Source: UBA7239 sp035456205
GTDB lineage: Bacteria > Pseudomonadota > Gammaproteobacteria > Pseudomonadales > UBA7239
Reading direction: 5' to 3'
Assembly (NCBI GenBank): GCA_035456205.1
Contig: DATIDQ010000106.1
Location: forward strand, 1 to 12,356
DNA: 12,356 nucleotides
Shown here in pieces: positions 1-7,101 of this stretch (positions are counted from its first letter, which is position 1; each line of letters opens with the position of its first letter). A program made the translations under genes and the position numbers. Under the pieces are notes generated by a model, which was not told where the DNA came from, did no database searches, and worked only from the letters and a program-made list of their open reading frames with translations.

Positions 1-19
1 TGGCCAGGCCACATGACTC

Positions 20-2500
20 ATGCCAGTAGACACCACAACATGCTTCCATTGTAACGAGCAGCTCGCACGCGATAATCCTCAAAAATTTTCCGCTACTATT
101 GCGGGTGCAGTAAAAAACTTTTGCTGCCCTGCCTGCCTCACGGTCACCAACACTATTTATCAGCTGGGTCTTGAGCAGTATTACCAACAACGTGATCAAA
201 AACCACAAAATCCTGTTGCGATACCACAGGATTTTTCTGATATGGATATTGAGGCATCACACCAGGACTTTGTACATCTACGCCGTGATGGAAAATACGA
301 GGCACAGTTTTTTATTGCCGACATTCACTGTGCATCCTGCTGCTGGCTCATTGAAAAGCATCTGGCAAACATTGCGGGGGTAGAAGAAGCCCAGGTTCAT
401 CTCAACAACCATAAACTCACCCTGCGCTGGCATGATTCTAATCTGCGTATCAGCAATATATTTCGCGCACTGGCCAACATCGGCTACCGCGCCCTGCCCT
501 GGCAGCCCGCGCAACAACAGGAACATGCTCAACTGCAGCAGCGACAGTTGCTACAACGCCTGGGCGTAGCCGGCATACTCGGTATGCAAATACATATGAT
601 TGCCATGGGCAGTTACTTTGGCGCCGACTCTAGTGAACAACACTGGCAAAACTGGGTGGCATTATTGCTGTCACTGCCGATATGGTTTTATTGTGCGGAT
701 ATTTTTTTCCGCAGCGCCTGGCGTAGCATTCAATACAATATCCGTGTAATTTTTTCGAACAATACATCGGGCTTCCATCCACCACTGTCCAGCGGCATGG
801 ATCTTCCGATAGCGCTGGCAATTATCGCTGCCGCCATTGCCAGCGTTATTGCCCTGCTGCTGCAATCGTCTGACGTCTATTTTGATTCCATCGCCATGCT
901 GGTGTTCATTCTCACTGCTGCGCGCTATCTGGAATTACGCAGTCACAATAGAATGGCTGAATTTTCCCAACAACCTGTGTTGCCACAATACTGCACCAGA
1001 ATTATTGATAGCATGCAGGAACGCATCTCCATCCACAATTTGAAAATAAACGACACCATATATATTGCAGCAGGCAATGTGATAGCGACAGACGGCATGG
1101 TGATTGAAGGCGTTGGCAGCGCTGAGGAAGCTGCCATTACCGGTGAATTTACCGCTGTGCAAAAAAATATTGGTGACACTGTGATTGCAGGCACCACGCT
1201 CACTGGCGGCGAACTGTGGGTACGTGTACATAGCTGGGGACTGCAAAGCCATCTGGCGCAGTTGCATCAACGCATGGAAGCAGCTCTGCTGCGCAAACAC
1301 GCCACCACACCGTATGACAGGGCAGCTTTTTATTTCACACCTCTAGTCTTGTTGATCGCGATAGCCAGCGGGCTGTTCTGGTGTTGGACTGAGCCGGGCA
1401 AAGCACTGCCGGCTTTTCTGGCGGTTTTGGTGGCCAGCTGTCCGTGTGCATTGTCATTGGCCATTCCTGCCGCGTTAAGTGCAGCCACCTTGCAATTGCG
1501 TCGGCAAGGTATTTTGCTCAGCAATAATCAGGTACTGCATCAATTACCGCAGACACACTGCTTTGTTTTCGACAAAACCGGCACCTTGACCCAAGGACGT
1601 ATGGCAATTGTTGACACAAAAATACACGGAAATTTATCGGCAGAAACCTGCCTGTCTCTGGCGTGCGCTCTGGAGAGCCAATCATCACATCCTGTTGCCA
1701 GTGCATTCCATCAGCACCAACGTACTACAAATCCCGTTTTACCATTGTGTTCTGAAATCCGGCATATCGTGCACTGCGGCATTGAGGGTCGTATTGATAA
1801 CAAACTGTACCGTATCGGCAAACTGTCATGGTGTATCGATGCCTGCAACATGACTAATCATCAGGATTTTTCAAACGCAAACAATGCAAACATGATTATT
1901 GCACTCAGCGACAACAATGGCCTACTCGCCAGCTTCACACTCGGTGACACACTACGTGCTGATGCAAAAACCTGCCTTACCGAACTGCAAGCACCCCATC
2001 AAAACCATTGCAGTATTTTATCGGGTGACCACTCTTCCGCAGTGACCGATATTGCCAGACAACTAGCGATTAAAGACATACACCAGAATTGCACACCGAC
2101 AGAAAAAGTCAGCGTACTGACAAATCTGAAACAACAATACGGCAGCGTCATGATGGTGGGCGATGGCATAAATGATGGCCCTGTACTGGCACACGCGGAT
2201 ATTTCCGTGGCGCTGGCAGAGGCAAGCCAGACAGCACAGCTAGCAGCCGACGTCATCCTGCTCAACAACCGCCTGAGCGACATTCTTGTTTTGCGCGCCA
2301 TGGCAATGCGTACCCGCAACATCACCCGGCAAAACATTGCCTGGGCACTGCTTTACAATATCAGCATCCTGCCACTGGCAGCGACAGGGTTGTTGCCGCC
2401 AGTGGTTGCTGCCATTGGCATGGCACTCAGCTCGCTGCTGGTTAGCGGCAATGCTGTGCGTCTGCTAGCGCATAAAACATCGATAACCAAGCAGGCATAA
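20..2500 (+). CDS. ccoI: CcoI/FixI-type copper-translocating P1B ATPase of cbb3 oxidase assembly
   Basis: An inner-membrane ATPase expected to move Cu(I) across the membrane for insertion into the CuB site of cbb3 cytochrome c oxidase. The 826 residues fit the family. The N-terminus carries a Cys-rich metal-binding domain (C8-x2-C11, C35-C36-x2-C39), then an HMA domain with C104-A-S-C107 followed by CWLIE. Later come the actuator TGE (374-376), the transmembrane CPC (474-476) of Cu ATPases, the phosphorylated Asp518 in DKTGT, a SHP nucleotide-binding motif, and GDGINDGP (714-721). Hydrophobic segments precede the actuator, surround CPC and close the protein. TGE is followed by Phe; as I recall, an aromatic here occurs in CcoI relatives. 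The ATG at 20 gives the complete Cys-rich N-terminus; its ribosome site is weak. ccoS follows 6 bp downstream, which separates CcoI from general copper-detoxification ATPases such as CopA. Confidence 0.96.
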   Translation: MPVDTTTCFHCNEQLARDNPQKFSATIAGAVKNFCCPACLTVTNTIYQLGLEQYYQQRDQKPQNPVAIPQDFSDMDIEASHQDFVHLRRDGKYEAQFFIADIHCASCCWLIEKHLANIAGVEEAQVHLNNHKLTLRWHDSNLRISNIFRALANIGYRALPWQPAQQQEHAQLQQRQLLQRLGVAGILGMQIHMIAMGSYFGADSSEQHWQNWVALLLSLPIWFYCADIFFRSAWRSIQYNIRVIFSNNTSGFHPPLSSGMDLPIALAIIAAAIASVIALLLQSSDVYFDSIAMLVFILTAARYLELRSHNRMAEFSQQPVLPQYCTRIIDSMQERISIHNLKINDTIYIAAGNVIATDGMVIEGVGSAEEAAITGEFTAVQKNIGDTVIAGTTLTGGELWVRVHSWGLQSHLAQLHQRMEAALLRKHATTPYDRAAFYFTPLVLLIAIASGLFWCWTEPGKALPAFLAVLVASCPCALSLAIPAALSAATLQLRRQGILLSNNQVLHQLPQTHCFVFDKTGTLTQGRMAIVDTKIHGNLSAETCLSLACALESQSSHPVASAFHQHQRTTNPVLPLCSEIRHIVHCGIEGRIDNKLYRIGKLSWCIDACNMTNHQDFSNANNANMIIALSDNNGLLASFTLGDTLRADAKTCLTELQAPHQNHCSILSGDHSSAVTDIARQLAIKDIHQNCTPTEKVSVLTNLKQQYGSVMMVGDGINDGPVLAHADISVALAEASQTAQLAADVILLNNRLSDILVLRAMAMRTRNITRQNIAWALLYNISILPLAATGLLPPVVAAIGMALSSLLVSGNAVRLLAHKTSITKQA

Positions 2501-2506
2501 GCTGAT

Positions 2507-2701
2507 ATGCAAAGCCTCTATCTCATCATCCCCATTGCATTAATTTTCTGTGGCATCGCAGTGGCCGCCTGGTTATGGGCCAACAATAGCGGCCAGTACG
2601 ACGATCTCGACCGCGAAGCGCGACGTATTTTTGAAGAGAAAGATACAGAAAATGCCAACACTGAAACTTCTGCAGCAGAGATAAAAACCGATGAACAGTG
2701 A
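2507..2701 (+). CDS. ccoS: CcoS/FixS, small cbb3 oxidase maturation membrane protein
   Basis: A 64-residue single-pass membrane protein required in studied bacteria for incorporation of cofactors into cbb3 oxidase. The N-terminal MQSLYLIIP and a hydrophobic helix (about residues 4-26) are followed by the diagnostic SGQYDDLDREA..I.. motif (about 28-41), typical of CcoS (usual form SGQ[FY]DDL). The tail is acidic and polar and is probably not conserved. It starts 6 bp after ccoI, and its last 11 bases overlap the next gene, so the three genes are very likely one transcript with translational coupling. Family identity is secure from the motif, length and neighbour; the exact biochemical step remains unclear for the family. 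Confidence 0.95.
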   Translation: MQSLYLIIPIALIFCGIAVAAWLWANNSGQYDDLDREARRIFEEKDTENANTETSAAEIKTDEQ

Positions 2702-3377
2702 GTTACTGTTGCAGCTCGCCTCAGCCAGCGTATTGGGTTTTATGAGCAGCGGCCACTGCATCGGCATGTGTGGCGGAATATCTTGCGCCTTGGGTTTACA
2801 AAATCATCCGCAAAAAAAAATGGCATTACTGCTCTACCATTCTGGACGCATCAGTACCTACACATTATTGGCATTGCTGTTCGGTGCTTCACTGCAGCAC
2901 ACGCTACATACATTCCCGCTACTCGCTCCCTGGCTCAGAACAATCGCCGGCTTATTGCTACTCGGCATGGCACTGCATATAGCGCAATGGTGGAGCGGTA
3001 TCGTGCAACTGGAAAAACTGGGCAAGCATTGGTGGCAACCTTTGCAGTCATTCACCAGGCCGCTACTACCTGCCCAACACTATTGGCAGATTTTGTTATT
3101 GGGCATGTTATGGGGATGGCTACCCTGCGCACTGGTGTACAGCACACTCACATGGGCAGCCTCTCAGGCTGATTCTCTGCAATCAGCCGGCTTGATGTTT
3201 TTCTTTGGCCTGGGCACCACGCCAGCGCTGTTTGCCAGCGGCATATTTGCCCGGAATATCCGGACACTAATGCAGCAAAACGTCTGGCGCTACAGCGCTG
3301 CCTTGTTACTGGCTGGCTGCGCTCTCTGGACCATTACAGCCGGCTGGCTACATGCTGGCCATCAGCATATGCATTAA
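2691..3377 (+). CDS. DsbD_2/TauE-SafE-like membrane protein linked to cbb3 maturation
   Basis: A 228-residue polytopic membrane protein of the family annotated 'sulfite exporter TauE/SafE' or 'cytochrome c biogenesis protein transmembrane region' (DsbD_2), often found directly after ccoS in gammaproteobacteria. Helix 1 holds the family signature SSGHCIGMCGG (residues 19-29; C23 and C27). A second conserved stretch, GMLWGWLPCALVY (138-150), places C146 in a later helix, and five to six hydrophobic segments are visible. The last residues, HAGHQHMH, are His/Met-rich and could bind metal. By position it probably acts in copper or redox handling for cbb3 assembly; sulfite transport is not supported here. 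The ATG lies inside the end of ccoS (11-bp overlap), implying coupled translation. Family is fairly sure; function is inferred. Confidence 0.85.
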   Translation: MNSELLLQLASASVLGFMSSGHCIGMCGGISCALGLQNHPQKKMALLLYHSGRISTYTLLALLFGASLQHTLHTFPLLAPWLRTIAGLLLLGMALHIAQWWSGIVQLEKLGKHWWQPLQSFTRPLLPAQHYWQILLLGMLWGWLPCALVYSTLTWAASQADSLQSAGLMFFFGLGTTPALFASGIFARNIRTLMQQNVWRYSAALLLAGCALWTITAGWLHAGHQHMH

Positions 3378-3427
3378 TGAGTTGGGGGAGCAGGATTGAT
3401 AATAAATTGATCTAGTAGGAGAGAAAA

Positions 3428-3504
3428 TGGCGACCCGGAAGGGACTTGAACCCTCGACCTCCGCCGTGACAGGGCGGCGCTCTAACCGACTGAGCTACCG
3501 GGCC
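3428..3504 (-). tRNA. tRNA-Asp (GTC)
   Basis: Read on the minus strand, the 77-nt gene begins GGCCCGGTAGCTCAG and ends CCGGGTCG-CCA with the CCA encoded. The acceptor stem GGCCCGG/CCGGGTC pairs throughout with one G-U. The anticodon loop CTGTCAC gives anticodon GTC, and the T arm contains GGTTCAAGTC. It lies 36 nt downstream of tRNA-Val on the same strand and is probably processed from the same precursor. The tRNA sits head-on to the cbb3 operon, and I see no obvious intrinsic terminator in the 50 bp between them. Confidence 0.98.
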
Positions 3505-3526
3505 ATTTTCTACTTCTCGAAACGTT

Positions 3527-3543
3527 CCATACGTTGCGTATGG
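3527..3543 (-). repeat. Perfect hairpin at the tRNA-Val 3' end and spacer
   Basis: CCATACG (3527-3533) and CGTATGG (3537-3543) form a perfect 7-bp inverted repeat around a 3-nt loop. The arm at 3541-3543 is the encoded CCA of tRNA-Val on the minus strand. In the precursor RNA this hairpin would compete with or follow the mature 3' end and may guide RNase processing between the two tRNAs. It has no U-run, so it is not a terminator. Confidence 0.7.
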
Positions 3544-3616
3544 TGGGTGGTACAGGGTTCGAACCTGTGACCCCCGCCTTGTAAGGGCGATGCTCTACCA
3601 GCTGAGCTAACCACCC
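3541..3616 (-). tRNA. tRNA-Val (TAC)
   Basis: On the minus strand this 76-nt gene begins GGGTGGTTAGCTCAGCTGG and ends ACCACCC-A-CCA with the CCA encoded. The acceptor stem GGGTGGT/ACCACCC is fully paired. The anticodon loop CTTACAA gives anticodon TAC, and the T arm is CAGGTTCGAACCCTG. It is the promoter-proximal member of a Val-Asp pair, an arrangement known from other gammaproteobacteria. Confidence 0.98.
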
Positions 3617-3631
3617 GTTTCGGGAGGGCGC

Positions 3632-3659
3632 ATTCTAACGGATTGCCCTGCGCTGTCAA
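3632..3659 (-). promoter_or_regulatory. Sigma-70 promoter of the tRNA-Val/tRNA-Asp unit
   Basis: On the minus strand a perfect -35 TTGACA (3659-3654) is separated by 16 bp from a -10 TAGAAT (3637-3632). The bases just after the -10 are GCGCCCTCCCG, a GC-rich discriminator of the kind associated with ppGpp/DksA control of stable RNA genes. A start near 3625 would leave a leader of about 8-10 nt before tRNA-Val. The promoter sits in the 66-bp gap after the stop codon of the SGNH gene. Confidence 0.85.
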
Positions 3660-3682
3660 ACAGATTTCTACTACACAGCTGC

Positions 3683-4927
3683 TCAACGCAATGCCGGCAA
3701 TTGCCTGACAACAGATTCACCCAACACTTGATAACCGTATCTGCCGAAATGATTCCAGTCTTTCGGGCCATGCAAAGTCTGTGTCTCCGCAGCCTGACGC
3801 AAATCATCTGTGGTATCAACAAACGGTACATCCTGTTCATGGCATACGCGTGCAACTTCATTTTGTATCCACGCATGACGCTGTTCGAGCGCCGCCACAC
3901 CGAAACGCGTGTTATCACTAAAATAATTCTGTGCATCCACGTCGTTCCCCACTAGATGATACGTGGATAAAACAGACGGGATATACACCACTGCAAACCG
4001 GGTTTGAGGAAAATAATGTCGGCTCCAGGCCAATGCCTTGCCAAATGTACCCACAGCATGCTGTAACTGATCTGGCGAAAGATCCATGGAGGGGCCCTGC
4101 AAATTATCAGGTAGCGGTACAGACTGACCTGCAATCATGGCGTGATTAACCGGATTGTCACTGCGGCGTGGCATCCAGCGGGATTCCGGTACGTAAATCA
4201 TGCCGAATTCGTTGGGATATTTCTTGCGATAAAATTTTTCCCTCAATACCTGCTCGGCAAATACACGATAGGCAAAACGGAAAAAAAACAGCCTGTCTTT
4301 CCAACCAGCTGCATCCGCCGCGAGATAAAGATGCTGGCGCCCTAACACAACCTGTTGCACATAATTATCAAACACGGCGGGATTTTCATAATCACTGGCT
4401 GCATGATCCGGCAAAAATGTTTTTTCGTAATACATCCAGTTTTCAGTGAGATCATTGCCTTCGTAGAAGTACAACACCATCCACTGCGGCGCAGGAAAAT
4501 TCTCGTCCACCAGTTTGCGCAGATAGTGCAGACCAGCCACCGGATTGCTGATCGCACCACGGATACTGCCAGACCCCGGCAACCCGAAAGCAATAACATC
4601 CCTGTCTGTCAGATCCTGAATGGTATGTGCGCTGTGGAAACGTGGTCGCCGGGCATCAGGCAGGTTTTCATACATGGCATCGCCCATGCCCATTGCATAG
4701 GAATCACCAGAGAGCGCTATATAGTCCTGCGGATAAAAGCCACGCTTTGAACTCTGGAACAAAGGCCAGACACCATCAAACTCTTCAAATTTCTGCGCCC
4801 ATGCCAGCGGAAACAGACTGGTGAAAACACGGGGGAAAGCGTACTCCGCCAGTACATACACCGGAGCAGATACCACGAGAAACAACAAGACGTTGATCAG
4901 GATTGGGCGAGCCTTTTTCAGCAGCAT
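3683..4927 (-). CDS. Membrane-anchored SGNH/GDSL-fold hydrolase or acyltransferase
   Basis: Predicted 414-residue protein with one N-terminal membrane helix (about residues 8-30, after the basic start MLLKKARP) and a large, presumably periplasmic, domain. The SGNH blocks are visible: GDSYAMG with nucleophile S76 (74-80), a glycine block FGLPGSGS (114-121), YEGND with N158 (155-159), and a C-terminal DWNHFG giving D390 and H393. A complete Ser-Asp-His triad suggests an active esterase or O-acyltransferase; neighbouring glycosyltransferases make a carbohydrate substrate plausible (compare AlgJ/AlgX-like enzymes), but the substrate is unknown. I chose the ATG at 4927; a TTG at 4942 would add MVLFV, but neither has a good ribosome site. 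It is divergent from the glycosyltransferase run and followed by the tRNA promoter. Confidence 0.75.
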   Translation of the reverse strand: MLLKKARPILINVLLFLVVSAPVYVLAEYAFPRVFTSLFPLAWAQKFEEFDGVWPLFQSSKRGFYPQDYIALSGDSYAMGMGDAMYENLPDARRPRFHSAHTIQDLTDRDVIAFGLPGSGSIRGAISNPVAGLHYLRKLVDENFPAPQWMVLYFYEGNDLTENWMYYEKTFLPDHAASDYENPAVFDNYVQQVVLGRQHLYLAADAAGWKDRLFFFRFAYRVFAEQVLREKFYRKKYPNEFGMIYVPESRWMPRRSDNPVNHAMIAGQSVPLPDNLQGPSMDLSPDQLQHAVGTFGKALAWSRHYFPQTRFAVVYIPSVLSTYHLVGNDVDAQNYFSDNTRFGVAALEQRHAWIQNEVARVCHEQDVPFVDTTDDLRQAAETQTLHGPKDWNHFGRYGYQVLGESVVRQLPALR

Positions 4928-5022
4928 TACAAACAGTACCAACCGGTCAGATTGGTGCAGTATCGCAAATGCATTGTGAGTCAGCTACCATCCGCTACAG
5001 CACTCGCCATAAGAAACAGTCA
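4928..5022. promoter_or_regulatory. Divergent intergenic region, likely promoters for the SGNH gene and the glycan operon
   Basis: The 95 bp between the two outward-facing start codons must carry the start signals of both transcripts unless the plus-strand genes are read from further upstream. On the minus strand TGCGATACT (4967-4959) resembles an extended -10 element about 30 bp upstream of the SGNH start. I see no convincing -35/-10 pair on the plus strand and no clear operator palindrome. Confidence 0.3.
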
Positions 5023-6036
5023 ATGCCCAAACTCTCGATCATTGTCGTGGTCTACCGCATGTCGCGTCAGGCAATGAACACGCTGTATAGCTTGTCTGCC
5101 CGCTACCAGCGCAACGTGAACGAAGCTGACTACGAAATCGTCGTGATGGAAAACCTGTCAACCGACAATCTGGATCCGGCAGCAGTACAAGCGCTGGGTG
5201 GCAATATTCGTCACTACCAGCGCACTGAACCCTCGCCTTCGCCAGTCAATGCCATCAATGAAGGGTTTCGTGAAGCCCGGGCGCCGTTCATCGGCCTGAT
5301 CATTGATGGCGCGCGCATGGTGACGCCCCGTGTGGTGGAGTACGCGTTGGTAGCATCGCGGATGTCGGCTAATGCACTGGTGGCGGTGCCCGCGTTCAAT
5401 CTTGGCCCTCACCTGCATTACCAGCATATTGATTGTGATTACGGTGAAGCACAGGAACAGCAAATGCTGGAACAAACAGCCTGGCAAGATAATGGTTACC
5501 GTTTGTTTGATGTGGGCAATCTGGGCGAAGCCAATCCTCGCGGAATATTCCAACCTTTTCTCGAAAATAATTGCTACTTCACATCGCGCGATAATTTTGC
5601 AGCCATCGGTTACGCCGATGAACGCTTCCAGTATCCAGGCGGTGGCTCGCTCAATCTGCACATGTTTCGTTCTATAGGCATGCTGCCACAGTGCGAACCT
5701 TATTGTGTCATGGCAGGTGAAGGCACATTCCATCAGTTTCATGGCGGCGTAACCACGGCGCAGGTAGAAGGACGCACAGCGTTATTGACACAATTTCGTG
5801 AACAACTGGAAAGTATCTGGCACGGTCGTTTTCCCGCTCTGGAACGCGAACCATTCCTTATCGGTGCAGCGACCAGTCATGCACAACGGCTACTGCATTA
5901 CAGCAGTGTCAGAGGCCAGAAACGATTTAATCGCTTACACGAAAAGCGCTGTATTTTTTGTCAGGATGATCGCTCGCGCAGCCACTTCTATTACCAGAGT
6001 GACTCCAGTGATATCACGCGCTGCGATCCACGCTAG
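5023..6036 (+). CDS. GT2-like (GT-A fold) glycosyltransferase, tandem paralogue 1
   Basis: Predicted 337-residue cytosolic glycosyltransferase. The start MPKLSIIVVVYRM is the usual beta-strand opening of GT2 enzymes (normally VS.I.P.YN), and YEIVVMEN (37-44) is the next nucleotide-binding strand. At the place of the DxD motif it has IIDGARMVTPR (residues 93-103), so only D95 is present. Later blocks NGYRLFDV (157-164), PGGGSLNLH (205-213) and AGEGTFHQFHGG (231-242) are shared with the gene 21 bp downstream. The frame is open upstream to 4903, but the ATG at 5023 is preferred because the extra residues do not look GT-like and the paralogue starts at the equivalent place. The last 25 or so residues diverge from the paralogue and are longer. 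Donor and acceptor sugars are unknown. Confidence 0.8.
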   Translation: MPKLSIIVVVYRMSRQAMNTLYSLSARYQRNVNEADYEIVVMENLSTDNLDPAAVQALGGNIRHYQRTEPSPSPVNAINEGFREARAPFIGLIIDGARMVTPRVVEYALVASRMSANALVAVPAFNLGPHLHYQHIDCDYGEAQEQQMLEQTAWQDNGYRLFDVGNLGEANPRGIFQPFLENNCYFTSRDNFAAIGYADERFQYPGGGSLNLHMFRSIGMLPQCEPYCVMAGEGTFHQFHGGVTTAQVEGRTALLTQFREQLESIWHGRFPALEREPFLIGAATSHAQRLLHYSSVRGQKRFNRLHEKRCIFCQDDRSRSHFYYQSDSSDITRCDPR

Positions 6037-6045
6037 ACACAGAAT

Positions 6046-6049
6046 GGAG
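6046..6049 (+). promoter_or_regulatory. Ribosome binding site supporting a TTG start
   Basis: GGAG (inside AATGGAGA) lies 8 nt before the TTG at 6058. There is no ATG near the beginning of the conserved domain (the first in-frame Met is residue 17, inside the core strand YNM), so this site decides for the TTG start. Confidence 0.65.
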
Positions 6050-6057
6050 ACAAACAT

Positions 6058-7050
6058 TTGACTGACAATTCTCCCCGCTTGTCCTTCATTGTGGTGGTGT
6101 ACAACATGCAGCGCCAGGCAATGAATACGCTGTACAGTCTCTCCGCGCGCCACCAGCGCAATGTGCGCGAACAGGACTACGAAATCATCGTGGTGGAAAA
6201 TAATTCTGCTAGTACGTTGTCTGAAGTCGATGTTTTGGCACTGGGCAACAATATTCGTTATTTCCTGCGCAATGAAACCAGCCAATCTCCAGTTGGTGCT
6301 ATCAATTTTGGTGCGGCACAAGCACGTGGCAACAACATCTGTCTGATGGTCGATGGCGCACGCATGGTAACTCCCCGCGTGGTGGAATATGGCTTGATGG
6401 CCATCGCTGCAGATAGCGATGCATTGGTAGCCGTGCCGGGATATAGCCTGGGCTGGCAAGATCAACATCACCATCTTGATGCGGCTTATGACGAACAGGT
6501 GGAAATGGCCCTGCTGGCCGAGACGAACTGGCAGCAAAACGGCTATCGCCTGTTTGATATTGCCACCATCAGCGGAGCCAATCCCAACGGTTGCATGAAC
6601 CCCTTGATGGAGTGCAACTGTGTAATGACCTCTGCCAGGAATTTTGCCGCCATTGGTGGCGCCAACCCGGATTTCCAGTTGCCCGGTGGTGGCTCTATCA
6701 ATCTGCATATATTTCGCCAACTCGGCCTATTGCCAGACAGCCGCCACTACTTTGTAATGGCAGGTGAAGGCTCGTTTCACCAATTCCACGGTGGCATTAC
6801 CACGGCACAGTGGAGCGATCTTGAAGAAGTGTTGGAAAGTCATCGTAAACAACTGCACAGTTACTGGGAGAACACATTCCACTCACTGCGCCGCGAACCG
6901 ATGCTGCTGGGCGCATGTGAAAGCCACGCACAAAAATTTTTGCAGTTTGCCAGCCAGAAATCCCAAAAACGTTTGAGAAGACTGGAACGACACGGCCAGC
7001 AACCCTGGCCAGATGACCCGCGCATTGAGCAGTACAAATTTGACTATTAA
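6058..7050 (+). CDS. GT2-like (GT-A fold) glycosyltransferase, tandem paralogue 2
   Basis: A 330-residue protein homologous over nearly its full length to the preceding gene. Shared blocks include RQAMNTLYSLSAR (19-31), DGARMVTPRVVEY (99-111), NGYRLFD (161-167), FAAIG (196-200), PGGGS.NLH.FR (209-220) and AGEGSFHQFHGGITTAQ (235-251). By eye about half of the aligned residues are identical, which indicates an old tandem duplication rather than a recent one. It opens with LSFIVVVYNM, the GT2 nucleotide-binding strand, and has D99-G-A instead of a DxD. The protein probably starts at a TTG with a good Shine-Dalgarno. The pair may add two different sugars in sequence or act as a heterodimer; the sequence does not decide. 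No membrane segment is visible. Confidence 0.8.
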   Translation: MTDNSPRLSFIVVVYNMQRQAMNTLYSLSARHQRNVREQDYEIIVVENNSASTLSEVDVLALGNNIRYFLRNETSQSPVGAINFGAAQARGNNICLMVDGARMVTPRVVEYGLMAIAADSDALVAVPGYSLGWQDQHHHLDAAYDEQVEMALLAETNWQQNGYRLFDIATISGANPNGCMNPLMECNCVMTSARNFAAIGGANPDFQLPGGGSINLHIFRQLGLLPDSRHYFVMAGEGSFHQFHGGITTAQWSDLEEVLESHRKQLHSYWENTFHSLRREPMLLGACESHAQKFLQFASQKSQKRLRRLERHGQQPWPDDPRIEQYKFDY

Positions 7051-7101
7051 AACAATTATTCCGGCGATACTTATTCAGGGCAATTTAACTCAGGACAAAT
7101 C

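Noticed and set aside
1..19. End of an upstream gene (TGA at 14-16, possibly ccoH or ccoG)
   Set aside because: Only four codons are visible and other frames also stop nearby, so the frame and identity cannot be supported.
935..2337. Minus-strand open frames opposite ccoI (for example 935-1300 and 1999-2337)
   Set aside because: Low-complexity shadow translations of a well-supported gene, with no ribosome sites or family features.
3378..3427. Terminator between the cbb3 genes and the tRNAs
   Set aside because: No inverted repeat followed by a T-run on either strand; TTGAT occurs twice as a direct repeat only.
3415..3430. Plus-strand AGGAGAGAAAATG resembling a ribosome site and start codon
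   Set aside because: The ATG is part of the tRNA-Asp 3' end (CCA) and the frame is short with no coding features.
3607..3936. 109-codon minus-strand frame overlapping the end of the SGNH gene and the tRNA-Val 5' end
   Set aside because: It runs through the tRNA promoter and into the tRNA itself, and is out of frame with the conserved DWNHFG block.
4928..4942. TTG start at 4942 for the SGNH gene
   Set aside because: It adds five hydrophobic residues before the basic N-terminus MLLKKARP and has no better ribosome site, so the ATG at 4927 is preferred, though not proven.
4903..5022. N-terminal extension of the first glycosyltransferase from 4903
   Set aside because: The extra 40 residues do not resemble a GT domain, overlap the start of the divergent SGNH gene, and have no counterpart in paralogue 2.
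5158..6720. Long minus-strand open frames (5158-5742 and 5935-6720) antisense to the two glycosyltransferase genes
   Set aside because: They lie in the same register opposite the paralogous genes, so their mutual resemblance follows from the duplication. The protein sequences show no recognisable domain, and the plus-strand frames have clear GT motifs.
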